64,000 nucleotides of DNA from NCBI RefSeq assembly GCF_024172095.1, contig NZ_JAMZDX010000002.1, positions 372,001 through 436,000 of the forward strand. Direction: 5' to 3'. Source of the stretch: Kitasatospora cinereorecta (GTDB taxonomy: Bacteria > Actinomycetota > Actinomycetes > Streptomycetales > Streptomycetaceae). A program made the position numbers and the translations under genes. This document shows positions 16,200 through 24,780 of this stretch, piece after piece (within the stretch, counting starts at the first letter, position 1; every line of letters begins with the position of its first letter). The notes under the pieces are model-generated. The model saw only the letters and a list, made by a program, of their open reading frames with translations, ran no database searches and was not told the origin of the DNA.

Positions 16200-17569
16200 C
16201 CACCCGCCCGCAGCTGACGGCGACCGCACCCGTGCGGCCGTGCTCCTGCCCGCTGCCGCTGCCCTGCCAGTGCTCCTACCGGCAACTGGTAGTGGCCCGG
16301 CTGCGGGCCGCCACGCCGGCCGGGCTGCGCGAGCCGCTGCTGCGCAACGGGCACATCCTGGCGGCCAGTTCGCTGGTGGCCGCGGGGCTCGGCTCGATCT
16401 TCTGGATCCTCTCCACCCGCTCGTACAGCGCCGAGAACGTCGGGCGCAGCTACGCGGCGCTGTCCGCCGCCACCTTCCTGTCCACCCTGGGCAGCTTCAA
16501 CCTCGGCGACGTCCTGGTCCGCTTCGTGCCGACCGCCGGCCGGCACACCCGCCACCTGGTCCTGCGCTGCTACACGGTCAGCATCACCTTCAGCGCGCTG
16601 GCCGCCGGCGTCTTCCTGCTGCTGGTCCCCACCATCGCCCCCGGGCTCGCCTTCCTGCGCGATCCGCTGGTGGCCGCCGCCTTCGTCGCGGCGACCGCCG
16701 GCTACTCCGTCTTCGTGCTGCAGGACGGCGCCCTCACCGGGGTGCGGCGCACCGGCTGGGTACTGGCCGAGAACGCCATGTTCGCGGTGGCCAAGGTCGC
16801 CCTGCTGGCCACCTGCGCCGCACTGGCCCTGGGCTCCGGAATCCTGGTCTCCTGGGCGGCCGCGCTGGTGGTGGCGATCGTCATCACCAACACGGCGCTG
16901 TTCGCCCGGGCGATCCCGGCCCACCAGCGGGCCGCCCGCCCCGACGCCCGCCCGCCCGAGCGGGTGATGCGCTGGGCCACCTCCGACTACGTGGGCAACC
17001 TGTCCACCATCGGCACCTACAGCGTGGTGCCCCTGATGGTCCTCAACCACCTCGGGGCCGGCCACAGCGCCTACTACTCGCTCGCCTTCATCATCGCCGA
17101 CACCCTGTACGCGGTCGCCTTCGCCATGGGCCACTCGCTGGTCGTCGAGGGCGCCCGCGACCCGGCCCGGCTCGCCGAGCTCGGCCGCCGGATGCTGCGC
17201 AACTCCGTCCTGCTGCTGTCCGCCGCGGCGGCGGTGGTGGTGGTCGGCGCGCCGTGGATCCTGCGGCTGTTCGGCCCGGAGTACGCCGCCAACGGCACCA
17301 CGGTGCTGCGCCTGATGGCGCTGTCCACCGTGCCCAACGCGGTGCTCAGCGTCGCCATCCAGGTCGCCCGGGTGCGCCGTTCGGCGCTCGGGATGATCGG
17401 ACTGCGGGTCGCCTTCGCCCTGCTCGTGGTCGGCCTGGTCGCCGGACTGCTGCCCGCCTTCGGACTGACCGGCGTCGGCGCGGCCTGGCTGATCGCCGAG
17501 TGCGCGATAGCACTCCCCCTGCTGCTCACACTCAACCGCTGGCTGCCGAAAAGGACCGGGAGGTCGTGA
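16196..17569 (+). CDS. Wzx-like polysaccharide flippase
   Basis: The 457-aa integral membrane protein has about 12 to 14 predicted helices and belongs to the MATE/MOP superfamily, close to O-antigen/teichoic-acid flippases (polysaccharide biosynthesis protein family). It would move lipid-linked oligosaccharide across the membrane. The N-terminal 50 residues are unusual: a soluble segment containing PCSCPLPLPCQCSY with four cysteines, which could bind metal or be modified. Helical region begins at NGHILAASSLVAAGLGSIFW. The GTG start overlaps the previous gene by four bases. Finding a flippase among glycosyltransferases supports a Wzx/Wzy-type export route. Confidence 0.85.
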   Translation: MTTRPQLTATAPVRPCSCPLPLPCQCSYRQLVVARLRAATPAGLREPLLRNGHILAASSLVAAGLGSIFWILSTRSYSAENVGRSYAALSAATFLSTLGSFNLGDVLVRFVPTAGRHTRHLVLRCYTVSITFSALAAGVFLLLVPTIAPGLAFLRDPLVAAAFVAATAGYSVFVLQDGALTGVRRTGWVLAENAMFAVAKVALLATCAALALGSGILVSWAAALVVAIVITNTALFARAIPAHQRAARPDARPPERVMRWATSDYVGNLSTIGTYSVVPLMVLNHLGAGHSAYYSLAFIIADTLYAVAFAMGHSLVVEGARDPARLAELGRRMLRNSVLLLSAAAAVVVVGAPWILRLFGPEYAANGTTVLRLMALSTVPNAVLSVAIQVARVRRSALGMIGLRVAFALLVVGLVAGLLPAFGLTGVGAAWLIAECAIALPLLLTLNRWLPKRTGRS

Positions 17570-18510
17570 TGGACGCCGTGCCGACCCTGTCCGTGGTGAT
17601 CTGCACCTACACCCTGGACCGCTGGGACGATCTCCGGGCGGCCGTGACCTCGGTCAGCGGCCAGCGCAGGCCACCGGCCGAACTCCTGGTGGTGGTCGAC
17701 CACTGCCCCGAGCTCGCCCGCCGCACCCTCAGCGACCTGCCCGGCACCCGGGTGCTCGCCAACCGGGAGCAGCGCGGCCTGTCCGGCGCCCGCAACACCG
17801 GCGTCGCGGCCGCCCGCGGCGAGGTGGTCGCCTTCCTCGACGACGACGCGGAGGCCGGGCCCGACTGGACCGACCGCCTGCTCGCCGCCTACCGCGACCC
17901 CGAGGTGCTCGGCGTCGGCGGACACGTCCAGGCCCGCTGGGACGACGGCCGGCCGTCCTGGTTCCCGCCCGAGTTCGACTGGGTGGTCGGCTGCTCGTAC
18001 ACCGGCCTGCCCCACGACGGCGGCCAGGTCCGCAACCTGATCGGCGCCAACATGTCCTTCCGCCGCGCCGACGTGGTGGCCGCCGGCGGCTTCCGACTCG
18101 ACCTCGGCCGGGTCGGCACCCGGCCGCTGGGCTGCGAGGAGACCGAGCTGTGCATCCGGATGTCCGCGCGCCGGCCCGGCTCGGTGCTGCGGTACGAGCC
18201 CGCCGCCACCGTCCGCCACCACGTCCCCGCGCAGCGCGCCACCTGGTCGTACTTCGCGGCCCGCTGCTTCGCCGAGGGACGCTCCAAGGCCGCCATGTCC
18301 CGGCGCACCGGCCGCAGCCCGGCCCTGGCCAGCGAACGGACCTACCTGCGGCACGTCGTGCCGACGGCGCTGGTCCGGGCGCTGCGCCACCGGCAGCTGC
18401 GCACCGCGGCCGCCCTGGTCGGCGGCGTGGTCACCACGGTCGCCGGGTACGGCGTCGGCCTGCTGAAGGCCCGGGTCGCCGCGGCCGGACCGGGAGCCTC
18501 CGATGGTTGA
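17569..18510 (+). CDS. GT2 glycosyltransferase
   Basis: This 313-aa GT-A enzyme shows LSVVICTYTLDRWDDLRAAV, LLVVVDHCPEL, GLSGARNTGVAAARGEVVAFLDDDAEAGPDW with the DDD metal site, LIGANMSFRRADV and CEETELCIR as a likely catalytic-base region. It is similar to GT2 enzymes of exopolysaccharide clusters; donor and acceptor are unknown. It starts one base inside the flippase stop (TGATG) and its last eight bases overlap the next gene, keeping the operon continuous. Confidence 0.83.
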   Translation: MDAVPTLSVVICTYTLDRWDDLRAAVTSVSGQRRPPAELLVVVDHCPELARRTLSDLPGTRVLANREQRGLSGARNTGVAAARGEVVAFLDDDAEAGPDWTDRLLAAYRDPEVLGVGGHVQARWDDGRPSWFPPEFDWVVGCSYTGLPHDGGQVRNLIGANMSFRRADVVAAGGFRLDLGRVGTRPLGCEETELCIRMSARRPGSVLRYEPAATVRHHVPAQRATWSYFAARCFAEGRSKAAMSRRTGRSPALASERTYLRHVVPTALVRALRHRQLRTAAALVGGVVTTVAGYGVGLLKARVAAAGPGASDG

Positions 18511-20395
18511 GCAGGTGACCGGCCCGCCGCAGCCGGCCCAGGGCGACTCCGCCCGGGCGGTCATCCGCTCGGCCAGCACCGTGCTGCAGCGCGCCGCGGG
18601 CGGGGCCGGACCGGCCGGCTGGATCGTCCGGCTGGCGCTGCCCGCCGCACTCGGACTCTGGGCCTTCGCCCTCACCCGCACCCGGCTCGACCGGATGGGC
18701 GACCTCGGCCTGCTGCAGGCCCTGCCCCCGGCGTACTGGGCCGCGCTGGTCCTGCTCACGGTCGGCTTCGTCGTCGGCCTGCGCACCCCGCGGATCTCCC
18801 GGGCCTGGTCCGGGGCGTACGTGCTCGGCCTGATCGCGATCATCCACGCCACGCCCAGCCTGCTCTACCCCTCGCTGCGCTACGCCTGGGCCTGGAAGCA
18901 CGTGGCGATCGTGGACGCGATGCTCCGTCACAACGGCACCGTCCCCGAGCCGCACAACCTCGACATCTACAACCAGTGGCCCGGTTTCTTCCAGCTCAAC
19001 GTGCTGATCCTGCGGGTCACCGGCCTGCACTCGGCGCTCGGCTACGCCTCCTGGTACCCCGTCATCGCCAATGTGCTGCTGCTCGCACCGCTGCTGGCGA
19101 TCTTCCGGACGCTCACCCAGGACCGGCGGCTGGTCTGGGGCGCGGTGTGGCTGTACTTCTCCACCTCCTGGGTGGGCCAGGACTACTTCTCCCCGCAGGC
19201 CTTCGCGTACCTGCTGTTCCTGACCGTGCTGGCCATGGTGCTGCGCCGGCTGCCCGCCCGGCAGCTCCACCCCGCCGGGGCCCCGGCCGACAGCGGCGCC
19301 CGGGCCCTCGGCGGGCCCCCCGAGGCCCGACCCCGGCGGGGCTGGCGGCCGCTGCCCTTCTGCCTGCTGGTGGTCCTGACGGCGGCGATCGTCTCCAGCC
19401 ACCAGCTGACCCCGCTGATGCTGATCAGCTTCCTGACCATGCTGGCCGTCCCGCGGCGCAACCGCCGGGTGGTGCTGCCCGCGCTCGCCGTCGCCGTCGG
19501 GCTGACCTTCCTGTGGGACGCCACCGTCGCCCACCCCTACCTGTCGACCAACGTCGGCAACCTGGTCGGCGCTCTCACCTCGCCCGACCGCAACGCGCTG
19601 CCCGGCCTCTCCCGCCTGGGCGCCATGGCGCCCGCCCAGCTGTTCGCCTCCATGGTGGTCAAGGGCCTGACCGTCGGCATGGCGCTGCTCGCGCTGTCCG
19701 CGCTGGTGGTCCACCGCTGGACCCGGCACACCGCGCTGCCGTGGCTGCTGGTGGCCCCGGTGCCGCTGCTGCTGGCCAACGGCTACGGCGGAGAGATGAT
19801 CTTCCGGGCGTACCTGTTCGCCCTGCCGGCCGCCGCCTTCCTGGCCGCCACGGTGCTGATCCCGACCGCGACCCGGCACGGCGCGGCGGTGCGGCTGCGG
19901 GTCTGGGGCTCCACCGCGGTGATGCTCGCCCTGCTGGGCAGCCTGTTCTTCGGCTACTACAGCAAGGAGCAGATGAATTACTTCACGCCGGACGAGGTCG
20001 CCGCGACCCGCTACGTCGCCGACGCCGCCCCGCCCGGCGCCCGGGTGGTCACCGTCACCGGCGACCTTCCCGGCGGCGAACTGCGCTACGACGAGCACGA
20101 ACTGATCGTGCTGGCCAACGGTGCCCTGCCCGACCGGCAGCTGCTGGTCAACGACACCGCGGCCGAACTGGAGACCCAGCTGAACCAGCTCGGCGCCGGC
20201 GGACCGGTCTACCTGGTCCTGACCCGGGGCCAGGTGGCCGAGTCCCGCCTCACCGGCGTCTTCCCGGCCGGCACCCTCGAGAAGGTCCGGGCCGCGGCCG
20301 ACGGCTCCCCGGACCTGAGGCCGGTCTTCTCCACCCCCGACGCGGTGGTCTACCACCTGGTCGGGCCCTCCACCCAGGCCGCCGGCGGGAACTGA
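18503..20395 (+). CDS. Large polytopic membrane protein, candidate polymerase or GT-C transferase
   Basis: The 630-aa protein has about 11 to 13 membrane helices spread over residues 35-490, a long extracytoplasmic loop after the third helix (WAWKHVAIVDAMLRHNG, NLDIYNQWPGFFQ), and a soluble C-terminal domain of about 130 residues (DEVAATRYVADAAPPGARVVTV). This plan is that of GT-C type or O-antigen-polymerase-like proteins of actinomycete cell-surface loci. I cannot name a family with certainty. In a locus with glycosyltransferases and a flippase it is the best candidate for the polymerising or ligating membrane enzyme. The ATG at 18503 follows CGGGAG. Confidence 0.7.
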   Translation: MVEQVTGPPQPAQGDSARAVIRSASTVLQRAAGGAGPAGWIVRLALPAALGLWAFALTRTRLDRMGDLGLLQALPPAYWAALVLLTVGFVVGLRTPRISRAWSGAYVLGLIAIIHATPSLLYPSLRYAWAWKHVAIVDAMLRHNGTVPEPHNLDIYNQWPGFFQLNVLILRVTGLHSALGYASWYPVIANVLLLAPLLAIFRTLTQDRRLVWGAVWLYFSTSWVGQDYFSPQAFAYLLFLTVLAMVLRRLPARQLHPAGAPADSGARALGGPPEARPRRGWRPLPFCLLVVLTAAIVSSHQLTPLMLISFLTMLAVPRRNRRVVLPALAVAVGLTFLWDATVAHPYLSTNVGNLVGALTSPDRNALPGLSRLGAMAPAQLFASMVVKGLTVGMALLALSALVVHRWTRHTALPWLLVAPVPLLLANGYGGEMIFRAYLFALPAAAFLAATVLIPTATRHGAAVRLRVWGSTAVMLALLGSLFFGYYSKEQMNYFTPDEVAATRYVADAAPPGARVVTVTGDLPGGELRYDEHELIVLANGALPDRQLLVNDTAAELETQLNQLGAGGPVYLVLTRGQVAESRLTGVFPAGTLEKVRAAADGSPDLRPVFSTPDAVVYHLVGPSTQAAGGN

Positions 20396-20409
20396 GGACG
20401 TGGTCGGCG

Positions 20410-21768
20410 ATGAACGGACGACTCAGGGCAATCGCCCCGACCCGGGCGCGCACCGCGCTCGCCCTCTCCGGCTGGGCCGCACTGGCCGCCACCGCGCTGC
20501 CGCCCGCCAACCCGCTGCGGGTCGTCGTGGTGACCGGCTTCGTCCTGCTGGGACCGGGGGCCGCGGCGGTCGGCGTCGCCGGCCTCGCCCCGGCCCGCTA
20601 CGCCCGCTGGTCGCAGCACGTCGCGGCCGCCGCCCTCGCCCTCGCGGTCAGTGCCGCCGCCGCCACCGTGACCGCCGAGGCCCTGCTGCTGACCCACCGG
20701 TTCACCCCCACCCGGGCCGTGCTGGTCCTCGCCGTGCTCACCACCGTGCTCGCCCTGACGCCGCCGCGGCGGCGCCCGGGCCCGGTGGCGGCCGAGCCCG
20801 CCCCCGGCGGGCCGTCCCCGGCCGCCGGCACCGGCCCGCAGGGACCGGCCGCCCGCACCGGCCCGCACGGACCGGCCGGCCGTGCCGCGCGCCGGATCGG
20901 CGTTTACCCGCCGGTCCTCCTGCTGGTGCTCGCCGTCACCGCCTGCACCAACGCCACCGGACGGACCCTGTCGGCGGCCGGCTCGCGGCCGCCGGCGGCC
21001 GCCGACCTGCCGCCCGCCGACCGGCTCCCGGACCTCCCCGCGCTGCCCGGAGCCTGGCACCCGGTCTTCCGTGACGACTTCGACGGCACCGCGCTGAACC
21101 GTGCGGACTGGGCCACCTGCTACGACTGGAACGACGGCGGCTGCACCAACGCCGGCAACCACGAGCTCGAGTGGTACCGGCCCGGTCAGGTGCACGTGGG
21201 CGACGGCGCGCTGACCCTCACCGCCGACCGCCGGGCCACCCAGGGCGGCGACGGCCACACCTACCCGTGGACGTCCGGCATGGTCACCACCGGCCGCGAC
21301 AGCTGGAACGGCACGCCCCGGCACACCTTCACCTACGGCTACTACGCCGCGGCCATCAAGGCGCCGGCCGACCCCGCCGGGATGTTCCCCGCGTTCTGGC
21401 TCATCCCCGCCGACTCGCGCGCCACCCCGCCCGAACTCGACATCGCCGAGTTCATCCACTCCAACCAGGCCGTGGACCTGCACCTGCACTGGCGCTCCGC
21501 GGCCGGCGAGGACGTCCACGACGGCACCAGGTACGGTCCCGCGGACTTCGCCGGCGGCTACCACGTCTTCGCCATGGACTGGGAGCCCGACGCGGTCACC
21601 TGGTACGTCGACGGCGTCGAGCGCTACCGGATGGACGACCCGTCCCTCGTCCCGGACGTGCCGATGGAGCTGGTGCTCGACCTCGCCGTGGGCTTCCAGG
21701 CCGCGCCGCCCGACTCGGTGGACCGGACGAGCCTTCAGGTCGCCTGGGTCGGGGTCTGGCAGCACTGA
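20410..21768 (+). CDS. GH16 endoglycanase fused to an N-terminal membrane domain
   Basis: The 452-aa protein combines a 3- to 4-helix membrane domain (residues 10-120), a Pro/Gly-rich spacer, a further hydrophobic segment LLLVLAVTACTNATG at about 170-183, and a GH16 domain (about 212-452) whose active site is ELDIAEF. GH16 enzymes cut beta-1,3/1,4-glucans, galactans or related polymers. The internal VTAC (Cys179) looks like a lipobox although it is far from the N-terminus. No convincing internal start codon lies just before it, so I annotate one fused protein. The catalytic domain should face outside. It is probably a polymer-processing enzyme of the locus. Its closest relative in the window is the lipoprotein at 22635-23495. 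Confidence 0.82.
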   Translation: MNGRLRAIAPTRARTALALSGWAALAATALPPANPLRVVVVTGFVLLGPGAAAVGVAGLAPARYARWSQHVAAAALALAVSAAAATVTAEALLLTHRFTPTRAVLVLAVLTTVLALTPPRRRPGPVAAEPAPGGPSPAAGTGPQGPAARTGPHGPAGRAARRIGVYPPVLLLVLAVTACTNATGRTLSAAGSRPPAAADLPPADRLPDLPALPGAWHPVFRDDFDGTALNRADWATCYDWNDGGCTNAGNHELEWYRPGQVHVGDGALTLTADRRATQGGDGHTYPWTSGMVTTGRDSWNGTPRHTFTYGYYAAAIKAPADPAGMFPAFWLIPADSRATPPELDIAEFIHSNQAVDLHLHWRSAAGEDVHDGTRYGPADFAGGYHVFAMDWEPDAVTWYVDGVERYRMDDPSLVPDVPMELVLDLAVGFQAAPPDSVDRTSLQVAWVGVWQH

Positions 21769-21810
21769 CAACCGGGGACCGCCGAGGACCGCAAGCTGAG
21801 GAGAGAAGTC

Positions 21811-22632
21811 ATGACCGTCGTGCCCGTCTTCCTGTACCACTCGGTGTCCACCGACCCGCCCTCCTGGATCGCCCCGTTCACGGTCACCCCGAACACCTTC
21901 TCGGCACAGCTCGCCCAGATCGCCGCGAGCGGGCTGACCATCATCCCGCTGAGGCAGCTGGTCTCCGCTCTACGCGGGGGGCCACCGGTACCGGACAGGT
22001 CCTGCGTCCTGACCTTCGACGACGGCTTCGCCGACTTCTACTGGACCGTGGCGCCCGTGCTCAGCGAGAAGGGCCTCCCGGCCACGCTCTACGTGACCAC
22101 CGGAGCCATCCACCCGCCGGGCGGCCCGCCCAGCGGCAGCGCCCTCCCGCCGGCCCAGATGCTGAACTGGCGGCAGGTCACCACCCTGGACGCGCTGGGC
22201 GTCGAGATCGGCGGCCACACCAGGACCCACCCCCAGCTCGACACCCTGCCGGCCGCCCGGCTGCACGACGAGATCGTGGACAGCAAGAAGCAACTGGAGG
22301 ACGCGGTCAGCCACCAGATCCACTCCTTCGCCTACCCGCACGGCTACTCCAGCGCGGCGGTCCGGCGCAAGGTCGCCGAGGCCGGCTACTCCTCGGCCGC
22401 GGCGGTGCGCAACGCGCTCAGCTCCCCGGCCGACGAGCCGCTGCGGATCGCCCGGCTGATGGTCATGGCCGACACCAGCGCCGAGCGCTTCGCCGAGTGG
22501 ACCCGCGGCCGGGGTGCGCCGGCCGCCCCGATGCCGGAGAGCGTGCGCACCAGGGCCTGGCGGATGTACCGGCGGGCCAGGGCGGCCTTCGGCACCCCGC
22601 CCGGCGGGCCGCAGATCCGGGAGGAGCGGTGA
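21811..22632 (+). CDS. NodB-type polysaccharide deacetylase
   Basis: The 273-aa protein is a CE4/NodB-fold deacetylase: VFLYHSVS opening, the metal-binding motif TFDDGFADF, GGHTRTHPQL (H-x3-H ligands) and FAYPHGYSS. It would remove N- or O-acetyl groups from the polysaccharide. There is no signal peptide, although the hydrophobic start of related proteins is often short, so its location is uncertain. GAGGAGAG lies before the ATG at 21811. It is the last gene of the plus-strand operon and ends only two bases from the stop of the convergent GH16 gene. Confidence 0.88.
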   Translation: MTVVPVFLYHSVSTDPPSWIAPFTVTPNTFSAQLAQIAASGLTIIPLRQLVSALRGGPPVPDRSCVLTFDDGFADFYWTVAPVLSEKGLPATLYVTTGAIHPPGGPPSGSALPPAQMLNWRQVTTLDALGVEIGGHTRTHPQLDTLPAARLHDEIVDSKKQLEDAVSHQIHSFAYPHGYSSAAVRRKVAEAGYSSAAAVRNALSSPADEPLRIARLMVMADTSAERFAEWTRGRGAPAAPMPESVRTRAWRMYRRARAAFGTPPGGPQIREER

Positions 22633-22634
22633 GT

Positions 22635-23495
22635 TCAGTGCTGCCAGACCCGCACCCGGTCCACGTCGAGGCGCGCCGAGTCCACCCCGTCCGGCGGAGC
22701 GGCGGGGTAGCCGACGGCCAGCGTGAGGAGCACCTCCATCGGCACGGCCGGGATCTTCGAGGTGTCGGCGACCCGGTAGCGCTCGACCCCGTCGACGTAC
22801 CAGGTGAGGGCGTCGGGCTCCCAGTCCACCGCCAGGGTGTGGAAGGCGGACGGGAAGTCCACCGGTCCCCAGTGCGCGTCCTGATGCAGGTCGGCGCCGT
22901 CGGGGCCGGCCCAGTGCAGGGTCATCTGGAGGTACTGGGAGGTGCCGATCAGCTCGCCCGCGTCGATCTCGGGCGGCACCCTGCGGCTCTCCGGCATCAG
23001 CCAGAACGCCGGGAACATGCCGTCGCCGCCGGGCATGCGGACCGAGGCCTCGACGTAGCCGTAGGTGAAGACGTGCCGCGGGGCGGCGTCCCAGGAGTCC
23101 CGGCCGGTGGAGATCATGCCGGAGGTCCAGGGGTAGGTCCGGCCGTCGCCGCCGACGGTCGCCCGGCGCTGCGCGGTGAGCGTGGCCGTGCCGCCGCCGA
23201 CGGTGACCTGCTCGGGCCGGTACCACTGGAGCTCGTGGTTGCCCGCGTTGGTGCAGCCGCCGTTGTTCCAGTCGTAGCAGGTCGTCCACTTCGCCGGATC
23301 CAGCGCATGGCCGTCGAAGTCGTCGCCGAACACCAGGTGCCACGGGCCGGGGGCGGCCGGGCCCGCGGACTGCGGTCCGGGCGTCCCGGCGGAGCGCGCC
23401 GGACCGGGGGAGGCGCTGCCCGCACCCCCGCCGCAGGCCGAGGCGAGGACCAGGAGCGGCGCCAGGAGCCCGGCGCCCACCGCCCGGACGCGCAT
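22635..23495 (-). CDS. GH16 lipoprotein
   Basis: This is a 286-aa surface lipoprotein with a signal peptide (MRVRAVGAGLLAPLLVLASACGG; the lipidated Cys follows LASA) and a GH16 domain from about residue 50 with active-site EIDAGE. It is closely similar to the catalytic domain of the membrane-fused GH16 at 20410-21768 (shared TCYDWN, GGCTNAGNHEL, YPWTSGM, WYVDGVERYR), so the locus holds two related hydrolases on opposite strands. It starts two bases after the stop of the flavoprotein gene and is probably cotranscribed with it. A role in trimming the locus polymer is inference. Confidence 0.88.
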   Translation of the reverse strand: MRVRAVGAGLLAPLLVLASACGGGAGSASPGPARSAGTPGPQSAGPAAPGPWHLVFGDDFDGHALDPAKWTTCYDWNNGGCTNAGNHELQWYRPEQVTVGGGTATLTAQRRATVGGDGRTYPWTSGMISTGRDSWDAAPRHVFTYGYVEASVRMPGGDGMFPAFWLMPESRRVPPEIDAGELIGTSQYLQMTLHWAGPDGADLHQDAHWGPVDFPSAFHTLAVDWEPDALTWYVDGVERYRVADTSKIPAVPMEVLLTLAVGYPAAPPDGVDSARLDVDRVRVWQH

Positions 23496-23497
23496 GG

Positions 23498-24709
23498 TCA
23501 GTGCCGGCCGCCGGCGACCGCGCCGCTGATCCGGCCCGCCGCGAAGCCGGTGCCCGCGACGAAGCGCATCACCGGGCCGAAGGTGTCCGCGGCGGAGAGC
23601 CCGGCGAAGTACAGGCCCGGGACCGAGGACTCGAAGGTGGCGGAGAGCCGCGGCGAGCCCGCCGGGGTCCGGCGCAGCGCCCGCTCCACCGCCGGGTCCA
23701 GCAGGTCGAGGCGGGCCACGTCCACCTGGTACCCGGTCGCGGCCAGCACGTGGTCCACCTCCAGCTCCCGGGTCGCGCCGCGCAGGCGCAGCAGTACGCC
23801 GTCGCCCTTGCGCTCCGCCTGCTCGACCGAGTGGCCGGTCAGCACCGGGAACTTGCCGTCCACCCGCGGCCGCAGCCACCAGGCGCCCGAGGGCCCCAGC
23901 ACGGTCCGTACGAAGTGGACCCGGCTCCGGTCGGGCAGGTGCCGGAACGCGCCGGGAGCGCGGCTGAACGCGAACAGCGACCAGCCCGGGCCGAGCGGCG
24001 AACCCGGCTTGACCAGCCGGTCGGAGACCGGGCGGTCCCGGTCGACGTCGGTGGTCGGCGGGGACCCGAACCGCACCCGGTCGGCGCGGACCAGCACCGT
24101 GGGCTCGGCCCCGGCCTCGTGCAGCAGCGCGGCGCTCTCCAGCGCCGACTGCCCGGCGCCGATCACCGCGACCCGGCGCCCCGCGAACACCGACAGGTCG
24201 CGGTGGTCGACGGTGTGCGAGGCCAGCGACTCGCGGACCAGCGGCTCCAGCAGCCGCGGCGTGCGGGCGTACGGCCGCAGCCCGGTGGCCAGCACCACCG
24301 CGCGGCTGGTGAACGTCTCCCCGGAGTCCAGGGTCAGCCGGAAGCCCTCGCGGGTCCCCTCGACCCGCAGCACGACGAGTTGCTCCACCTCGGGGACGCA
24401 GTTCTGCTGGAACCAGGAGCCGTAGTCGATGAACTCGGCGATGGACACGGGGTACAGGTCACCGTGGTTCTCACGACCGGTGGCCGCACGGAAGTCGGCC
24501 AGCCGGAACCGGGCATGCGGGTCGGAGATCGAGGAGGCGGAAGGCGTGGACTTCAGGAACATTCCCACCGGCATGCACGAACGCCATCCGTCCATGGGGG
24601 CGCCCAGCACACGGACCGGCAGGTTCCGGGCCTTCAAGTGGGCGGCGACCGCGAGGCCGTACGGTCCGGCGCCGATGACGGTGACCGGTACGGCGGCCCC
24701 GCCGGTCAT
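23498..24709 (-). CDS. FAD/NAD(P)-binding monooxygenase-like flavoprotein
   Basis: The 403-aa protein has two Rossmann motifs, VTVIGAGPYGLAVAAHL at the N-terminus (FAD) and VAVIGAGQSALESAALL near residue 165 (NADPH), plus VVLATGLRPYA and a C-terminal GLYFAGLSAADTFGPVMRFV. This is the plan of class B flavin monooxygenases and N-hydroxylase relatives; the substrate is unknown. The ATG at 24709 has GGAG seven bases upstream and overlaps the stop of a 24-codon leader ORF (ATGA). A longer in-frame reading to 24883 gives unconserved Arg/Pro-rich residues. It forms an operon with the GH16 lipoprotein. Confidence 0.8.
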   Translation of the reverse strand: MTGGAAVPVTVIGAGPYGLAVAAHLKARNLPVRVLGAPMDGWRSCMPVGMFLKSTPSASSISDPHARFRLADFRAATGRENHGDLYPVSIAEFIDYGSWFQQNCVPEVEQLVVLRVEGTREGFRLTLDSGETFTSRAVVLATGLRPYARTPRLLEPLVRESLASHTVDHRDLSVFAGRRVAVIGAGQSALESAALLHEAGAEPTVLVRADRVRFGSPPTTDVDRDRPVSDRLVKPGSPLGPGWSLFAFSRAPGAFRHLPDRSRVHFVRTVLGPSGAWWLRPRVDGKFPVLTGHSVEQAERKGDGVLLRLRGATRELEVDHVLAATGYQVDVARLDLLDPAVERALRRTPAGSPRLSATFESSVPGLYFAGLSAADTFGPVMRFVAGTGFAAGRISGAVAGGRH

Positions 24710-24780
24710 GACCGGCTCCGGGAACGGCGAGCGGACCGGTCGGCGGGCCGACGGGGCGGGAACGGGTGACGAGGTGACAT
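24706..24780 (-). CDS. Short leader ORF coupled to the flavoprotein gene
   Basis: An ATG at 24780 is preceded by a near-perfect Shine-Dalgarno AAGGAGG seven bases upstream, better than that of the flavoprotein itself. It encodes 24 residues beginning MSPRHPFPPRR, with about nine arginines, and stops so that its TGA overlaps the flavoprotein ATG (ATGA). This geometry predicts translational coupling. Whether the peptide has a function is unknown; it may only position ribosomes. Confidence 0.5.
   Translation of the reverse strand: MSPRHPFPPRRPADRSARRSRSRS

Noticed and set aside
24429..24773. N-terminal extension of the ATP-grasp protein to ATG 24429
   Set aside because: It is antisense to the flavoprotein gene and has no conserved residues before the LDTEVPALVV segment.
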